Source: Streptacidiphilus sp. ASG 303 (GTDB lineage Bacteria > Actinomycetota > Actinomycetes > Streptomycetales > Streptomycetaceae). Taken from it: a stretch of 64,000 nt of DNA. Shown here piece by piece: positions 1-8,287 of the stretch. Location: contig NZ_JAJLRA010000008.1 in the NCBI RefSeq assembly GCF_020991365.1, positions 1 through 64,000 of the forward strand, in the 5' to 3' direction. Below the pieces are notes generated by a model. It did no database searches and had not been told where the DNA came from. It saw nothing but the letters and a program-made list of their open reading frames with translations. Position numbers and translations under genes: made by a program. Position 1 is the first letter of the stretch. The number at the start of each line of letters is the position of its first letter.

Positions 1-97
1 GGGTAAGGCTCCCAGTAGACGACTGGGTTGATAGGCCGGGTGTGGAAGCCGAGTGATCGGTGGAGCTGACCGGTACTAATAGGCCGAGGGCTTGTCC
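1..97 (+). rRNA. rrl: 23S ribosomal RNA, 3' end (partial)
   Basis: The first 97 bases match the conserved 3' terminal domain of actinobacterial 23S rRNA, including the final helix that ends in GGCTTGTCC. The gene begins outside the window. It is followed after about 80 bases by 5S rRNA in the same orientation, the usual 16S-23S-5S order, and no tRNA lies in the spacer. The mature end is placed from family knowledge. Confidence 0.95.
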
Positions 98-178
98 ATA
101 GTTGCTCCGCGTCCACTGTGTAGTTCTGAAACCACGACCGCATTGCCTGTGGCCGGGGGCGGTTGACAGTTTCATAGT

Positions 179-297
179 GTTTCGGTGGTCATAGCGTGAG
201 GGAAACGCCCGGTTACATTCCGAACCCGGAAGCTAAGCCTTACAGCGCCGATGGTACTGCAGGGGGGACCCTGTGGGAGAGTAGGACGCCGCCGAAC
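179..297 (+). rRNA. rrf: 5S ribosomal RNA
   Basis: A 119-base segment has the 5S signature: it opens with TTCGGTGGTCATAGCG, contains the loop motif CCGAACCCGGAAGC and closes with GACGCCGCCGAAC, which pairs with the 5' end. It is the last gene of the rRNA operon and is followed by a strong hairpin terminator. Both ends are accurate to one or two bases. Confidence 0.96.
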
Positions 298-310
298 AAT
301 TGTTGAGGGA

Positions 311-345
311 GGGCCCCGCAGCCGGGAACGGCAGCGGGGCCCTTT
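311..345 (+). terminator. rRNA operon terminator
   Basis: A 9-bp stem (GGGCCCCGC / GCGGGGCCC), with a 4-bp inner stem closed by a GGAA loop, is followed by TTT. It sits 14 bases after 5S rRNA and is a convincing intrinsic terminator for the rRNA operon. Confidence 0.9.
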
Positions 346-422
346 CGCATGTCCGCCCTCGGACGATCCGCTCAGGGCGGAACCCGATACAGGCCGGCGT
401 CCCGGCGGGGCAGGCTCGGCGC

Positions 423-1463
423 ATGCGCATTCTGGTGATCGGCGGGACGGAGTTCCTCGGGCGTGCCTTCGTGGCGCAGGTACTGGAGCGGGGTGACCGC
501 GTCACGACCTTCAACCGGGGCCTGTCAGGCCCCGACGCGCCCGGTGTCGAGACGGTGCGAGGCGACCGGGAGGTGGCGGGCGACCTCCGGGCCCTGGTGG
601 AGGGGCGCCGGTGGGACGCCGTGGTGGACACCCGCGGCGGGGTGCCGAAGGTGGTGGGGGAGACAACGCGGATCCTGTCGGGCCACGCGGACACCTACCT
701 CTTCGTCTCCTCCTGCCACGCCTACGCGGACTGGCCCGCCGAGCCGGTCGACGAGCGGTCCCCGCGACACCCGTGCCCTCCCGACGCCGAACGCGGCGAC
801 GTACCGCCCAACGCGCTGAAGGCCGGCTGCGAGCGCGCGGTCGAGCAGCACTTCGACGGCGGTGTCCTCATCGTCAACCCCGGCCTGATCGTCGGTCCGT
901 ACGACAACGTGGGCCGACTCCCCTGGTGGCTCGAGCGGATCGCCCGAGGCGGACGCGTCCTGGTCGGCGGCGCCCCGGACCGGGCGATGCAGTTGGTGGA
1001 CGTCCGCGACATCGCCGCGTTCATGCTGGGGGCGCTGTCGGAGAGGGCCACCGGGCGGTTCCTGGTGACGGGCGTCCGCTCCAACACCACCTGGGGCGAC
1101 CTGCTGCGCGACTGCACGGCGGTCACCGGCTCCGACGCGGAGCCCGTGTGGGTGGACGACGCCTTCCTGGCCGAGCGCGGGGTCGAGCCGTGGACGGAGC
1201 TGCCGCTGTGGATGCCTCTCGGGAAGGGCGGCGACGGTGTGTGGCTCGCGTCCTCGGCTGCGGCGAGGGAACGGGGGTTCCACTGCCGTCCGGTCGCCGA
1301 GACGGTGCGGGACACCTGGGAGTGGGTGCGCGGGCGGGGAGCGGATGCCGGGCCCTGGATGCAGGGGGAGACGCCGCTCGGGATCGACCCCGGGAAGGAG
1401 TCCCGTCTGCTCGCCGAGTGGGACGCAGCCGTGTCCGGACGGGCTGGCGACTCCAGGAGCTGA
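423..1463 (+). CDS. NAD-dependent epimerase/dehydratase family protein (SDR)
   Basis: A 346-residue protein starting MRILVIGGTEFLGRAF, a Rossmann nucleotide-binding motif of the extended short-chain dehydrogenase/reductase family. A VSSCHAYAD segment follows in the usual place of the serine strand, but no clean YxxxK catalytic pair is visible (the region reads PPNALKAGCE). The protein is therefore an atypical, reductase-like member and its substrate cannot be predicted. The ATG at 423 was chosen because the Rossmann strand begins there; the upstream in-frame extension lies inside the rRNA terminator. It is monocistronic and ends before a hairpin shared with the convergent hydrolase. Confidence 0.85.
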   Translation: MRILVIGGTEFLGRAFVAQVLERGDRVTTFNRGLSGPDAPGVETVRGDREVAGDLRALVEGRRWDAVVDTRGGVPKVVGETTRILSGHADTYLFVSSCHAYADWPAEPVDERSPRHPCPPDAERGDVPPNALKAGCERAVEQHFDGGVLIVNPGLIVGPYDNVGRLPWWLERIARGGRVLVGGAPDRAMQLVDVRDIAAFMLGALSERATGRFLVTGVRSNTTWGDLLRDCTAVTGSDAEPVWVDDAFLAERGVEPWTELPLWMPLGKGGDGVWLASSAAARERGFHCRPVAETVRDTWEWVRGRGADAGPWMQGETPLGIDPGKESRLLAEWDAAVSGRAGDSRS

Positions 1464-1475
1464 CACACCGGCGGT

Positions 1476-1495
1476 CGTACCCGCCGACGGGTACG
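1476..1495. terminator. hairpin between convergent genes
   Basis: A 7-bp inverted repeat (CGTACCC / GGGTACG, 6-base loop) lies just after the epimerase stop and before the 3' end of the opposite-strand hydrolase gene. There is no T-tract, so this is a plausible but weak bidirectional terminator. Confidence 0.4.
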
Positions 1496-1581
1496 GCGCG
1501 GCGCGGGCGCGGAGGCGCATGCGGGCGGACCGGGGGACGACCGCCGGAACCGACCCCCGGAACGGCCGCCGGATCCGGCGC

Positions 1582-2298
1582 TCAGATCCATCCGTCGAGC
1601 GAGGCGAGGAAACCGGGCAGGTCGTCGCGGTGGATGGTGTGTCCGGCACCGGCGACGACACGGACCTCAAAACCGCGGCGGGCCAGTTCCGCCGCGTGGG
1701 CGGGTCCGACGACGAAGCTCGGGTCGGCGAGCTGGACCAGCGAGGGCACGGCGGGCCGCTCCGGGAGGACGGCCCGCCCGGCCAGGTCGGAGAGCCCGCC
1801 GCCGGTGTCCGGGTCCCAGAGCGCGAGGGTGTCGAGTTCGATGTCGACGTCGGCCGCCTCCCACCGGGGGTTGAGGGCCGCGATCTGTTCGCGGGCCGCC
1901 GTGCGGAACCAGGCGAAGCCCTCCGGCCCCAGTCCGCGCCCCGGGCCGGGAATGCACCAGGCCGGGTCGGAGTAGACCGCGCGGCGCGGACGCAGCCTCT
2001 CGACGGCGAGGGAGAGGGCGAGGCCGCCCAGGGAGTGGCCGAGGGCGAGGTCGGCCCCGGCCGGCAGGGTGTCGACCAGGTCCTGGGCGAGGGCCTCGGC
2101 GCCGTAGCGCTCGGCCGGGGTGGCGCCGGTTCCGCGGGGACTGCGGCCGTGTCCGCGCAGATCCACGGCGATCACCCGGTACCCCCGGTCGGCGAGGGCC
2201 GGTCCGACCCGCCGCCAGCTGCGGTGGTCGGACATCATGCCGTGGACCAGCAGCGCGACGCGGTCCCCGGATCCCCAGGCGCGGGCGTGCAGTCTCAT
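1582..2298 (-). CDS. alpha/beta hydrolase
   Basis: A 238-residue alpha/beta hydrolase. LLVHGMMSDHRSW carries the oxyanion-hole HG motif, GHSLGG is the nucleophile elbow with the catalytic Ser, and GAGHTIHRD near the C-terminus holds the catalytic His. Length and motifs fit small esterases or haloperoxidase-like hydrolases; the substrate is unknown. The ATG at 2298 gives a family-length N-terminus, but it has no good ribosome-binding site, and in-frame GTG codons 15-30 bases upstream are possible starts. The following phosphoribosyltransferase gene is 122 bases upstream on the same strand. Confidence 0.85.
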   Translation of the reverse strand: MRLHARAWGSGDRVALLVHGMMSDHRSWRRVGPALADRGYRVIAVDLRGHGRSPRGTGATPAERYGAEALAQDLVDTLPAGADLALGHSLGGLALSLAVERLRPRRAVYSDPAWCIPGPGRGLGPEGFAWFRTAAREQIAALNPRWEAADVDIELDTLALWDPDTGGGLSDLAGRAVLPERPAVPSLVQLADPSFVVGPAHAAELARRGFEVRVVAGAGHTIHRDDLPGFLASLDGWI

Positions 2299-2420
2299 GA
2301 TCCGATGGAAGCGCACGGCCGCCGCCACGTCCTGTTCCCACGCGGGAGTCTGCGTGCGTGTGTGCGGGTGCGTATGTGCGGCTGCGTGCGGCGCCGGTCC
2401 GGCCGGGCAGGTGCGCGGAC

Positions 2421-3080
2421 TCAGCCGCCGCCGTCGCCGTGCAGCAGCCGCAGTGCCTCCTCGTCGTCGACCTGCCCGAAGTCCTCGTACCAGAGCCCGA
2501 CCGAGCCGAACGAGCGCGGTTCGTACAGGCACACCACCTCGTCGGCCTCCCGGCCCAGTGCCGCGACGGCCTCGCGTGAACCCACCGGTACGGCGAGGAC
2601 CAGGCGCGCCGGGTGGTGGACGCGCACCGAGCGCAGCGCGGCCCGCGCCGTGAAGCCCGTGGCCAGGCCGTCGTCGACGACCACGACGGTGCGGCCGGCC
2701 AGGTCGGGCACGGGCCGGCCCCGCCGGTAGAGGTCCTCGCGCCGCCGCAGTTCGCGGCGCTCCCGCTCGGCGAGGGGCGCCAGCTCCTCGGGGGTGGCCC
2801 GCAGCCAGGCCAGCGCCTCCCGGTCCCACAGGGGCGGGGCGTCGCCCGCGACGGCGCCGATGGCCAGTTCGGGCTGGCCGGGCGCGCCGATCTTGCGCGA
2901 GACCAGGGCCTCCAGGGGTGCGCCGAGGGCGTCGGCCACCTCGCGGGCGACCGGCAGGCCGCCGCGGGGCAGGCCGAACACCAGCGGGTCGGGCAGGGCG
3001 CCTGCCTCCTGCCGGGACAGCAGCTCCTCGCCGAGGGCGCGCCCCGCCTGCCGCCGGTCGCGGAAGCGCATCGGGGTCAT
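2421..3080 (-). CDS. phosphoribosyltransferase family protein
   Basis: A 219-residue type I phosphoribosyltransferase-like protein. VVVVDDGLATGFTA is the PRPP-binding loop, and the N-terminal FGLPRGGLPVAREVADAL matches the predicted phosphoribosyltransferases often fused to or found beside hydrolases in actinobacteria. The base acceptor is not known. The ATG at 3080 overlaps the stop of the upstream zinc-finger gene in an ATGA arrangement, which both supports the start and implies translational coupling. An internal ATG three codons later is possible but less likely. Confidence 0.85.
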   Translation of the reverse strand: MTPMRFRDRRQAGRALGEELLSRQEAGALPDPLVFGLPRGGLPVAREVADALGAPLEALVSRKIGAPGQPELAIGAVAGDAPPLWDREALAWLRATPEELAPLAERERRELRRREDLYRRGRPVPDLAGRTVVVVDDGLATGFTARAALRSVRVHHPARLVLAVPVGSREAVAALGREADEVVCLYEPRSFGSVGLWYEDFGQVDDEEALRLLHGDGGG

Positions 3081-3352
3081 GCGAACAGGTCGTCCACGTA
3101 GCACCACCGCCACTCCTCGCCCGGTTCGGCCGAACGGATGACGGGATGGCCCGTGCCGTGGAAGTGCGCCGTGGCGTGCCGACGCGGCGACGAGTCGCAG
3201 CACGCGACGCGACCGCAGGTCAGGCACTGCCTCAGGTGGACCCAGTCGTGCAGCCCCGCGGCCAGGCAGTCCTGGCAGCCCGGACCGCCGTCGGTGTCCT
3301 CGATGCCGGGGGGCTCCGTCGAGCCCGCCTCGGCCAGGTGTGCGCAGATCAT
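3077..3352 (-). CDS. UBP-type zinc finger protein
   Basis: A 91-residue protein made almost entirely of a UBP-type zinc finger. It has the Cys pair CQDC, then CLTCGRVACCD, then a His cluster (HATAHFHGTGHPVI), closing with EEWRWCYVDD, the aromatic tail typical of this domain. In eukaryotes the fold binds ubiquitin C-termini. Bacterial versions like this one are common in actinobacteria and their ligand is not established. Its stop overlaps the start of the phosphoribosyltransferase gene by four bases, so the two are probably co-translated. Confidence 0.9.
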   Translation of the reverse strand: MICAHLAEAGSTEPPGIEDTDGGPGCQDCLAAGLHDWVHLRQCLTCGRVACCDSSPRRHATAHFHGTGHPVIRSAEPGEEWRWCYVDDLFA

Positions 3353-3500
3353 CGTTGTGACTCCCGCGTCGGCGACGGTGCCAGCCTCTCACCCTCCGCC
3401 GTGCCCGGCATCTCTCCCAGCTCAGCGGCCCGGGCTCGGAGCCGGGCCGGCTCCGGGCGGTGCCGCCGCGACGGGCCGGGCGCGGCCGCGACGGGCCCGC

Positions 3501-4001
3501 TCAGCGCGGCCGGGCCGACAGGACGTAGCGGGTGGTGCCGTCGGTGACGGAGACGGCGTAGGGCTCGCCCCTGGCGAGGGCCGCGCGGGCCCGCCGGTGC
3601 TCGCGGTCGTCGGCGAGCCAGTGCCGGACCGGTCCGGCGAACGCGGGGCCGAACTGCTCGGCGACGTCCCGCGCACGGGCCCGCAGCCACCGCACGGCCA
3701 GCTCGGGGGTGTCCGCCTGCCGGGCCCCCAGCCGGAACTCCCGGGACAGGCCCGGGGTGCGGGCCGTGCACTCGCACCAGTAGCCGGACCGGGGCGGGAG
3801 GAGGACGCCGGGCCGGCCCGCCGTTCCCCCCGGGGCGGGACCGCCCCGCAGCAGGCAGCGGCAGCCCGGGAGGTGGGCCGCCGCCGCCGCCTCCGACGCC
3901 TTCACGGTCCCGGCCGGCAAGGCCCCACCGGGCGCGGGGACCGCCTCGCCTCCCGGGTGCCGTCCGCGCGCCTCCTGGGTCGTGTGTGTCATGGCGTCCA
4001 C
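3501..4001 (-). CDS. hypothetical protein with Cys cluster
   Basis: A 166-residue protein that I do not recognise. The middle has several cysteines (LPGCRCLLRGG and GYWCECTA), which could hold a metal. The second half is rich in Arg and Ala and probably helical, ending SVTDGTTRYVLSARPR. The GTG start at 4001 is preferred over the ATG at 3992 because GGAGG lies 7 bases upstream of the GTG but 16 upstream of the ATG. It is transcribed toward the zinc-finger gene, with about 150 bases between. Confidence 0.6.
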   Translation of the reverse strand: MDAMTHTTQEARGRHPGGEAVPAPGGALPAGTVKASEAAAAAHLPGCRCLLRGGPAPGGTAGRPGVLLPPRSGYWCECTARTPGLSREFRLGARQADTPELAVRWLRARARDVAEQFGPAFAGPVRHWLADDREHRRARAALARGEPYAVSVTDGTTRYVLSARPR

Positions 4002-4521
4002 GCCGCTCCCTCCGGTCGTACGGCCCGCTCCGGACCGTCCCGCCTCCGCCCGTGCGGGCGGGACCCCGCCCCCGCCGCCGTCCGCCCGGCGGACCGCCGG
4101 GCCGTGAGGGTCGGCAGCACGTGGTCTCCCCGCGCTGCACCGGAGGGCCGCCGGGGTCTGCGGCCCCTGGTCGTCGGCTCGTCCATGGCGGTGCCGCCTT
4201 CCTGCGAACGCCCCCCGGTCGATTGTGCGAGGGGACCGCTGCTGCTTCCCGCGCCGCAGGCAGGGCGCACGGCGGCATGTCCCCCGACCGGCCCTGCGGC
4301 GGCCCGCCCCTCCAGGGGAGTGCACGACCCGTGCCCGCCGCCCGCAAAACGGCCGCGTGTCATCCGATCGCGTGTCCCGCCGGACGTCCCGGGGACGCCG
4401 CTCCCGCCGGCGGCCGTGCGCTGCGGTCCCGGGACGTCCGGCGCTCCGTCCCGGCGACGGGTGGGACGAGGGCCGCGGACGGGGCGGTCCCGACGGCCGG
4501 CTCCGTCGGCTGCGGTCCCTG
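4002..4521. other. intergenic region, 520 bases
   Basis: No convincing gene on either strand. Open frames here continue from neighbours and lack the third-position GC pattern of coding DNA. The stretch should contain the promoter of the unknown gene ending at 3501 and the terminator of the ADP-ribosylglycohydrolase, but no clear element was recognised. Confidence 0.5.
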
Positions 4522-5436
4522 CTACGGCTGCGGCGTCCACTGGTCCGGGGCGGGGATGTCCTCCCGGGCCTCCCACCACGCCTCGGGGACGCCGCCGGTG
4601 CCGGTGCGGGCGGCGACGACGCCCGCGGCGATGGCGCAGGTCGTGTCGCGGTCGCCCCACCCGCCGACGGTCTGCCACAGGGCCTCGGGCAGGTCGTCCA
4701 GGTGGCCGGCGGCGGACCACAGGGCGAACGGCACCGTGTCCGGGGCCGAGACCCGGTGGCCCGAGCCCAGGACGGATGCGGCATGGCGCACCGACGTGCC
4801 CTCGGGGAGGCCTGCGGCGACCAGCAGCAGGGAGCGGACGTCGCTGTCCGGCAGGTGGGAGGCCGCCTCGCGCAGGAAGGCCCCGCGATCCGGCGCGTCC
4901 CCGCCCTCGCTGGAGGCCGCCAGCGCGGCGGCGACCGCCACGGCCACCGCACCTGCGACGGCCTCCGGGTGCGCGTGCGTGGTCAGCGCCGACAGCCGGG
5001 CCTGCTCGGCCGCCGCGTCCAGGTCGTCCTTGAACCAGGCCCCCAGCGGCGCGACCCGCATCGCGGCCCCGTTGCCGTACGAGCCCTGCCCGCCGAACTG
5101 CCCGGTCGTCACGGTCCGCCAGTGCTCGCCCTCCCCGATCCGGCGGAGCACGCCGTGCATCGACGGCCCGTACTTCCGCGCCGGGTCCCGCGCGTACTCG
5201 GCGGCGAACTCCGCGGCAAGGCCGTCCGGGCGGATCCCGCGGTTGCGCACGAGGTGGGAGAAGAGCACCAGGGCCATCGCCGAGTCGTCCGTCCACAGCC
5301 ACGGCGCGGGGCGCAGCCGCCGTGCGGCCCACAGCTCCTCCACGGGCTCGCCGGAGAGCGTGAACCAGCCGTCCCCGAAGGCGTCGCCGAGGACGAGCCC
5401 GTCCAGGCTGCTGCGTGCATGTCGCGGGTAGGTCAC
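4522..5436 (-). CDS. ADP-ribosylglycohydrolase family protein
   Basis: A 304-residue protein of the ADP-ribosylglycohydrolase/DraG fold. LDGLVLGDAFGDGWF forms the first helix, LWTDDSAMAL the first metal-binding motif (usually TDDT), and GGWGDRDTTCAIAAGVVAA the C-terminal metal motif (usually GGDTDT). Such enzymes remove ADP-ribose from proteins or related adducts using two magnesium ions. Ser replaces Thr in the first motif and Arg lies between the two Asp-containing elements of the second, so activity is likely but not certain. The GTG at 5436 is chosen because GGGAGG stands 6 bases upstream and the fold begins at once. Confidence 0.85.
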   Translation of the reverse strand: MTYPRHARSSLDGLVLGDAFGDGWFTLSGEPVEELWAARRLRPAPWLWTDDSAMALVLFSHLVRNRGIRPDGLAAEFAAEYARDPARKYGPSMHGVLRRIGEGEHWRTVTTGQFGGQGSYGNGAAMRVAPLGAWFKDDLDAAAEQARLSALTTHAHPEAVAGAVAVAVAAALAASSEGGDAPDRGAFLREAASHLPDSDVRSLLLVAAGLPEGTSVRHAASVLGSGHRVSAPDTVPFALWSAAGHLDDLPEALWQTVGGWGDRDTTCAIAAGVVAARTGTGGVPEAWWEAREDIPAPDQWTPQP

Positions 5437-5613
5437 GGCCGCCCTCCCGGAGGCTCGGGTCCCCGGCATTCTCGCCGCACGGCGGAGCCGGCCGCGAGCG
5501 GATTCCGCCCGGTGCCGCCCGGACGTCCGCGGAGGGCGGGCCGGGCCGGAGGGCCGGCCGCGGACGGGCGGCGCGGGGCTGTGGGGCGGGGTTCCCGCCG
5601 TGGGCGCACGCAC

Positions 5614-5651
5614 GGAGCGGGCCCCCTCGGCATGCCGAGGGGGCCCGCTCC
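5614..5651 (-). terminator. tRNA-Lys copy 1 terminator, perfect palindrome
   Basis: A 38-bp perfect inverted repeat (19-bp arms, no spacer, centre GGCATGCC) lies 17 bases downstream of the tRNA-Lys gene. As RNA it would form a very stable hairpin. It ends tRNA transcription and probably also blocks read-through from the other side. Confidence 0.8.
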
Positions 5652-5668
5652 GAACGGTGGTGCCCTTG

Positions 5669-5741
<73 letters not shown>

Positions 5742-5835
5742 CCGCTCAACGTACATCCTACCTGACCAGGAGGGGTGCTCCGCACCTCCGCGCACCCGTA
5801 CGGAGGGCTGCGTCCGGGCGCGCCGGGGGCCGGGG

Positions 5836-6516
5836 TCAGGCGCCCGAGCCGCTCGCGGCGGCGGACTCGTCGGACTGGAGGACGCGGCGGACGGCGTCGG
5901 CGATCGGTGTGGCGCGGACCAGCTCCCGGACGTGGCGGTGGACCGTGCGGGCGCCGGGCCCCCGGACGAGCCGACGGTCGAGGCGGGCCGCGCCCAGCAG
6001 CGCCGCGAGGTGCAGGTCCCGCAGGTCCGGCAGGTCGTGGGCGGCGGTGGGGCCGCCGGGTGCGTCGGCGGCCAGTCCGTGCAGCAGGTGCACGGCCCGC
6101 GCCTGGACCCCGGCGTGCCCGACGGCGGTGTACACCGTGGAGGGGAGGATCCCGAGGATGCGGCGGCGGCGGGCGGTGAGCAGGCCGCGGGCCTCCAGGG
6201 CGTCGAGGTGGGGCCGGTCGGCGCGGACGGACGCCCTGCGCACCCAGGGGTCGAGCCTCGGGCCCCGGCCGCGTTTGCCCCCGGCGGCCGAGAGGGCGGC
6301 GAGCAGGCCGTCGGCGGGTCCGCCGGTGGGGATCGGCCGGACCCCGGTGATCCGCCTGCCCTCGACGGTGACCGCCCCGGCGAGCAGCAGCTCCGCGAGG
6401 AGGGCCCCGCCGAGGACCCGGTTGAAGTTCCGCGGGCGGCGCAGGCGCCCCGAGACCGGGTCGGCGCAGAGCAGGAGCAGTTCCTCGGGCAGGGTGGGTC
6501 GGGGTCCTCCGTGCAC
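5836..6516 (-). CDS. GPP34 family phosphoprotein
   Basis: A 226-residue Golgi-phosphoprotein-3-like (GPP34) protein. It opens with LPEELLLLCADPVSGRL and has the hallmark LGGALLAELLLAGAVTVEGRRI near residues 35-55, followed by a largely helical body. Eukaryotic GOLPH3 binds phosphatidylinositol-4-phosphate; the role of the many actinobacterial copies is unknown. The GTG at 6516 is preceded at 7 bases by GGAGG and gives the family N-terminus. It lies just downstream of tRNA-Lys in transcription direction but has its own signals. Confidence 0.9.
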   Translation of the reverse strand: MHGGPRPTLPEELLLLCADPVSGRLRRPRNFNRVLGGALLAELLLAGAVTVEGRRITGVRPIPTGGPADGLLAALSAAGGKRGRGPRLDPWVRRASVRADRPHLDALEARGLLTARRRRILGILPSTVYTAVGHAGVQARAVHLLHGLAADAPGGPTAAHDLPDLRDLHLAALLGAARLDRRLVRGPGARTVHRHVRELVRATPIADAVRRVLQSDESAAASGSGA

Positions 6517-6692
6517 GGTCGTTCCTCCTTGCGGGGCGGGTCCGCCCCTCGCTCAGGGATGAGCACGCCGGACGGGCGGTCGGCGGTTGCGGGGACGGGC
6601 CAGGACGGTGTGCCGGGGGGGGCCGGTGTGCCGGGCCCCGGTGTGCCGGTGTGCGGGCGCGCCGTCCGTGCGGCCGGACGGCGGACGGTGCG

Positions 6693-7979
6693 TCAGCCGG
6701 TGCGGGCGGCGAGCGGATCGGGCGCGGGGCGCCAGGGGCGGCACAGCGCCAGGAAGGCCGCGGCCGACAGCAGGGCCATGGCCAGCATGGCGGCCGTCAT
6801 CGGCACGGCGGTCCGTCCGCCGCCCAGCCCGGACAGGACGGGGGAGAGCGCCCCGGCGGAGAACTGCAGGGTGCCGAGCAGCGCCGAGGCCGTGCCGGCG
6901 GCGCTCGGGGCGCGCTGCAGCGCCAGGGCGGTGGTGGTGGGGGAGACCAGGCCGACCGAGGAGGCGGTGGCGAAGAGCCCGGCGGCGATCCACGGCAGGC
7001 CGGCGTCGGTGAGGGAGGTCAGCAGGACCAGGGCGGTCGCGGCGGCGGTCAGCAGGACGGTGCCGGTGAGCAGGACGCGGTGGGCCCGGAACCGTCCCAG
7101 CAGGACCTTGCCGGTGAGCTGGCCGGCGGCCACCAGGCCGACGGAGTTGAGGCCGAAGAGGAGGCTGTAGGTCTGCGGGGACGCCCCGTACACCTGCTGG
7201 AGGGCGAACGACGAGCCGGAGATGTAGGCGAAGAGCGCCGCGAAGCCGAAGGCGCCGCACAGGACGTACCCGGCGAACGACGCGTCCCGCAGCAGGCCCC
7301 GCATGGTGCGCAGGGTGTCGGCCAGCCCGCCGCGGTGGCGGCGCCCCGGCGGCAGGGTCTCCTCCAGCAGCAGCGCCGCCGCGGCGAGGATCGCGGCCCC
7401 CAGCACGGCGAGGACCGCGAAGACGCCGCGCCACGAGGTGACGCGCAGCAGCTGGCCGCCCAGCATCGGCGCGAGGATCGGCGCGGTGCCCGACACCAGC
7501 ATCAGCGACGCGAAGAAGCGGGCCGCGGCCAGCCCGTCGAACAGGTCGCGGACCACGGCCCGCGCGATGACGATCCCGGCCGCGCCGGAGAGCCCCTGCA
7601 GCAGCCGGAAGGCGATGAGGAGGCGGGCGTCGGGCGCGGCGGCGCAGGCGGCCGTCGCGGCGGTGTACAGGGCCATGCCGGCCAGCAGCGGGCGACGGCG
7701 GCCCAGCGCGTCGCTGAGCGGGCCCGCCACGAGCTGCCCGGCGGCCAGGCCCAGCAGGCAGGCGGTGAGGGTGAGCTGGACGGTGCCGTCGCCGGTCGCG
7801 AGGTTCTCGGCGATGCGGGGGAGGCCCGGCAGGTAGAGGTCCATCGACAGCGGGGCGAGCGCGGTGAGCGAGCCGAGGACGAGGGTGAGCAGCAGCCCGG
7901 CGCGGTGGGGCGCGCTCCTCGCGGGGGCGCGGGGCGGGGCCGGGTCGGCGGGGGAGGCGGACGTGCGGGTGTCGTGCAT
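6693..7979 (-). CDS. Bcr/CflA family multidrug efflux MFS transporter
   Basis: A 428-residue inner-membrane transporter with about 12 predicted helices. TALAPLSMDLYLPGLPRIAENL in the first helix is the Bcr/CflA signature. GPLSDALGRRRPLLAGM is the MFS motif A in the loop between helices 2 and 3, and SGTAPILAPMLGG is the antiporter-type motif C. The family exports bicyclomycin, sulfonamides and other drugs by proton antiport; the substrate here is open. It is divergent from the LLM oxidoreductase gene across a 308-base spacer. Confidence 0.92.
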   Translation of the reverse strand: MHDTRTSASPADPAPPRAPARSAPHRAGLLLTLVLGSLTALAPLSMDLYLPGLPRIAENLATGDGTVQLTLTACLLGLAAGQLVAGPLSDALGRRRPLLAGMALYTAATAACAAAPDARLLIAFRLLQGLSGAAGIVIARAVVRDLFDGLAAARFFASLMLVSGTAPILAPMLGGQLLRVTSWRGVFAVLAVLGAAILAAAALLLEETLPPGRRHRGGLADTLRTMRGLLRDASFAGYVLCGAFGFAALFAYISGSSFALQQVYGASPQTYSLLFGLNSVGLVAAGQLTGKVLLGRFRAHRVLLTGTVLLTAAATALVLLTSLTDAGLPWIAAGLFATASSVGLVSPTTTALALQRAPSAAGTASALLGTLQFSAGALSPVLSGLGGGRTAVPMTAAMLAMALLSAAAFLALCRPWRPAPDPLAARTG

Positions 7980-8287
7980 GCCGGTCGGGGGCTCCTGGGC
8001 TGGGGTGGGCTGGTGCAGGCGGGTGCGGGTGGGTGCGGGTGGGGCGGGGCCGATCCGGCCGGGTCGGCTGCGGAACGGGACCGCTCGGGCCGGGGAGCGG
8101 GCGAGGTGCGGGTGGGGTGGGGTGGGGAGGGCGGACGGTCCCGGTCCCGGCCAGGGTAAGGGGCGCGTACCGCTGTGACGACTGACACCGTACGGCGCCC
8201 CCGCGGGCGGGAACAGCGCGTCCCGCCCGCGGGTTGCAGCCGTTCGGCACAGGAATGCGACACGGACGACCTGGAAGGGGCAGCGCA
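7980..8287. other. divergent intergenic region with G-rich repeats
   Basis: This 308-base spacer separates the divergent exporter and LLM oxidoreductase genes and must hold both promoters. On the plus strand it contains runs of GGGTGCGGGTGG and GGGGTGG type repeats (about 8020-8050 and 8110-8135). No open frame with coding bias was found, and no operator could be singled out. Confidence 0.45.

Noticed and set aside
8150-8160. GGTAAGG upstream of the LLM and exporter genes as a fourth CCTTACGG regulon site
   Set aside because: Only the CCTTAC core matches, the following bases differ and the distance to either start does not fit the 70-72 base rule.
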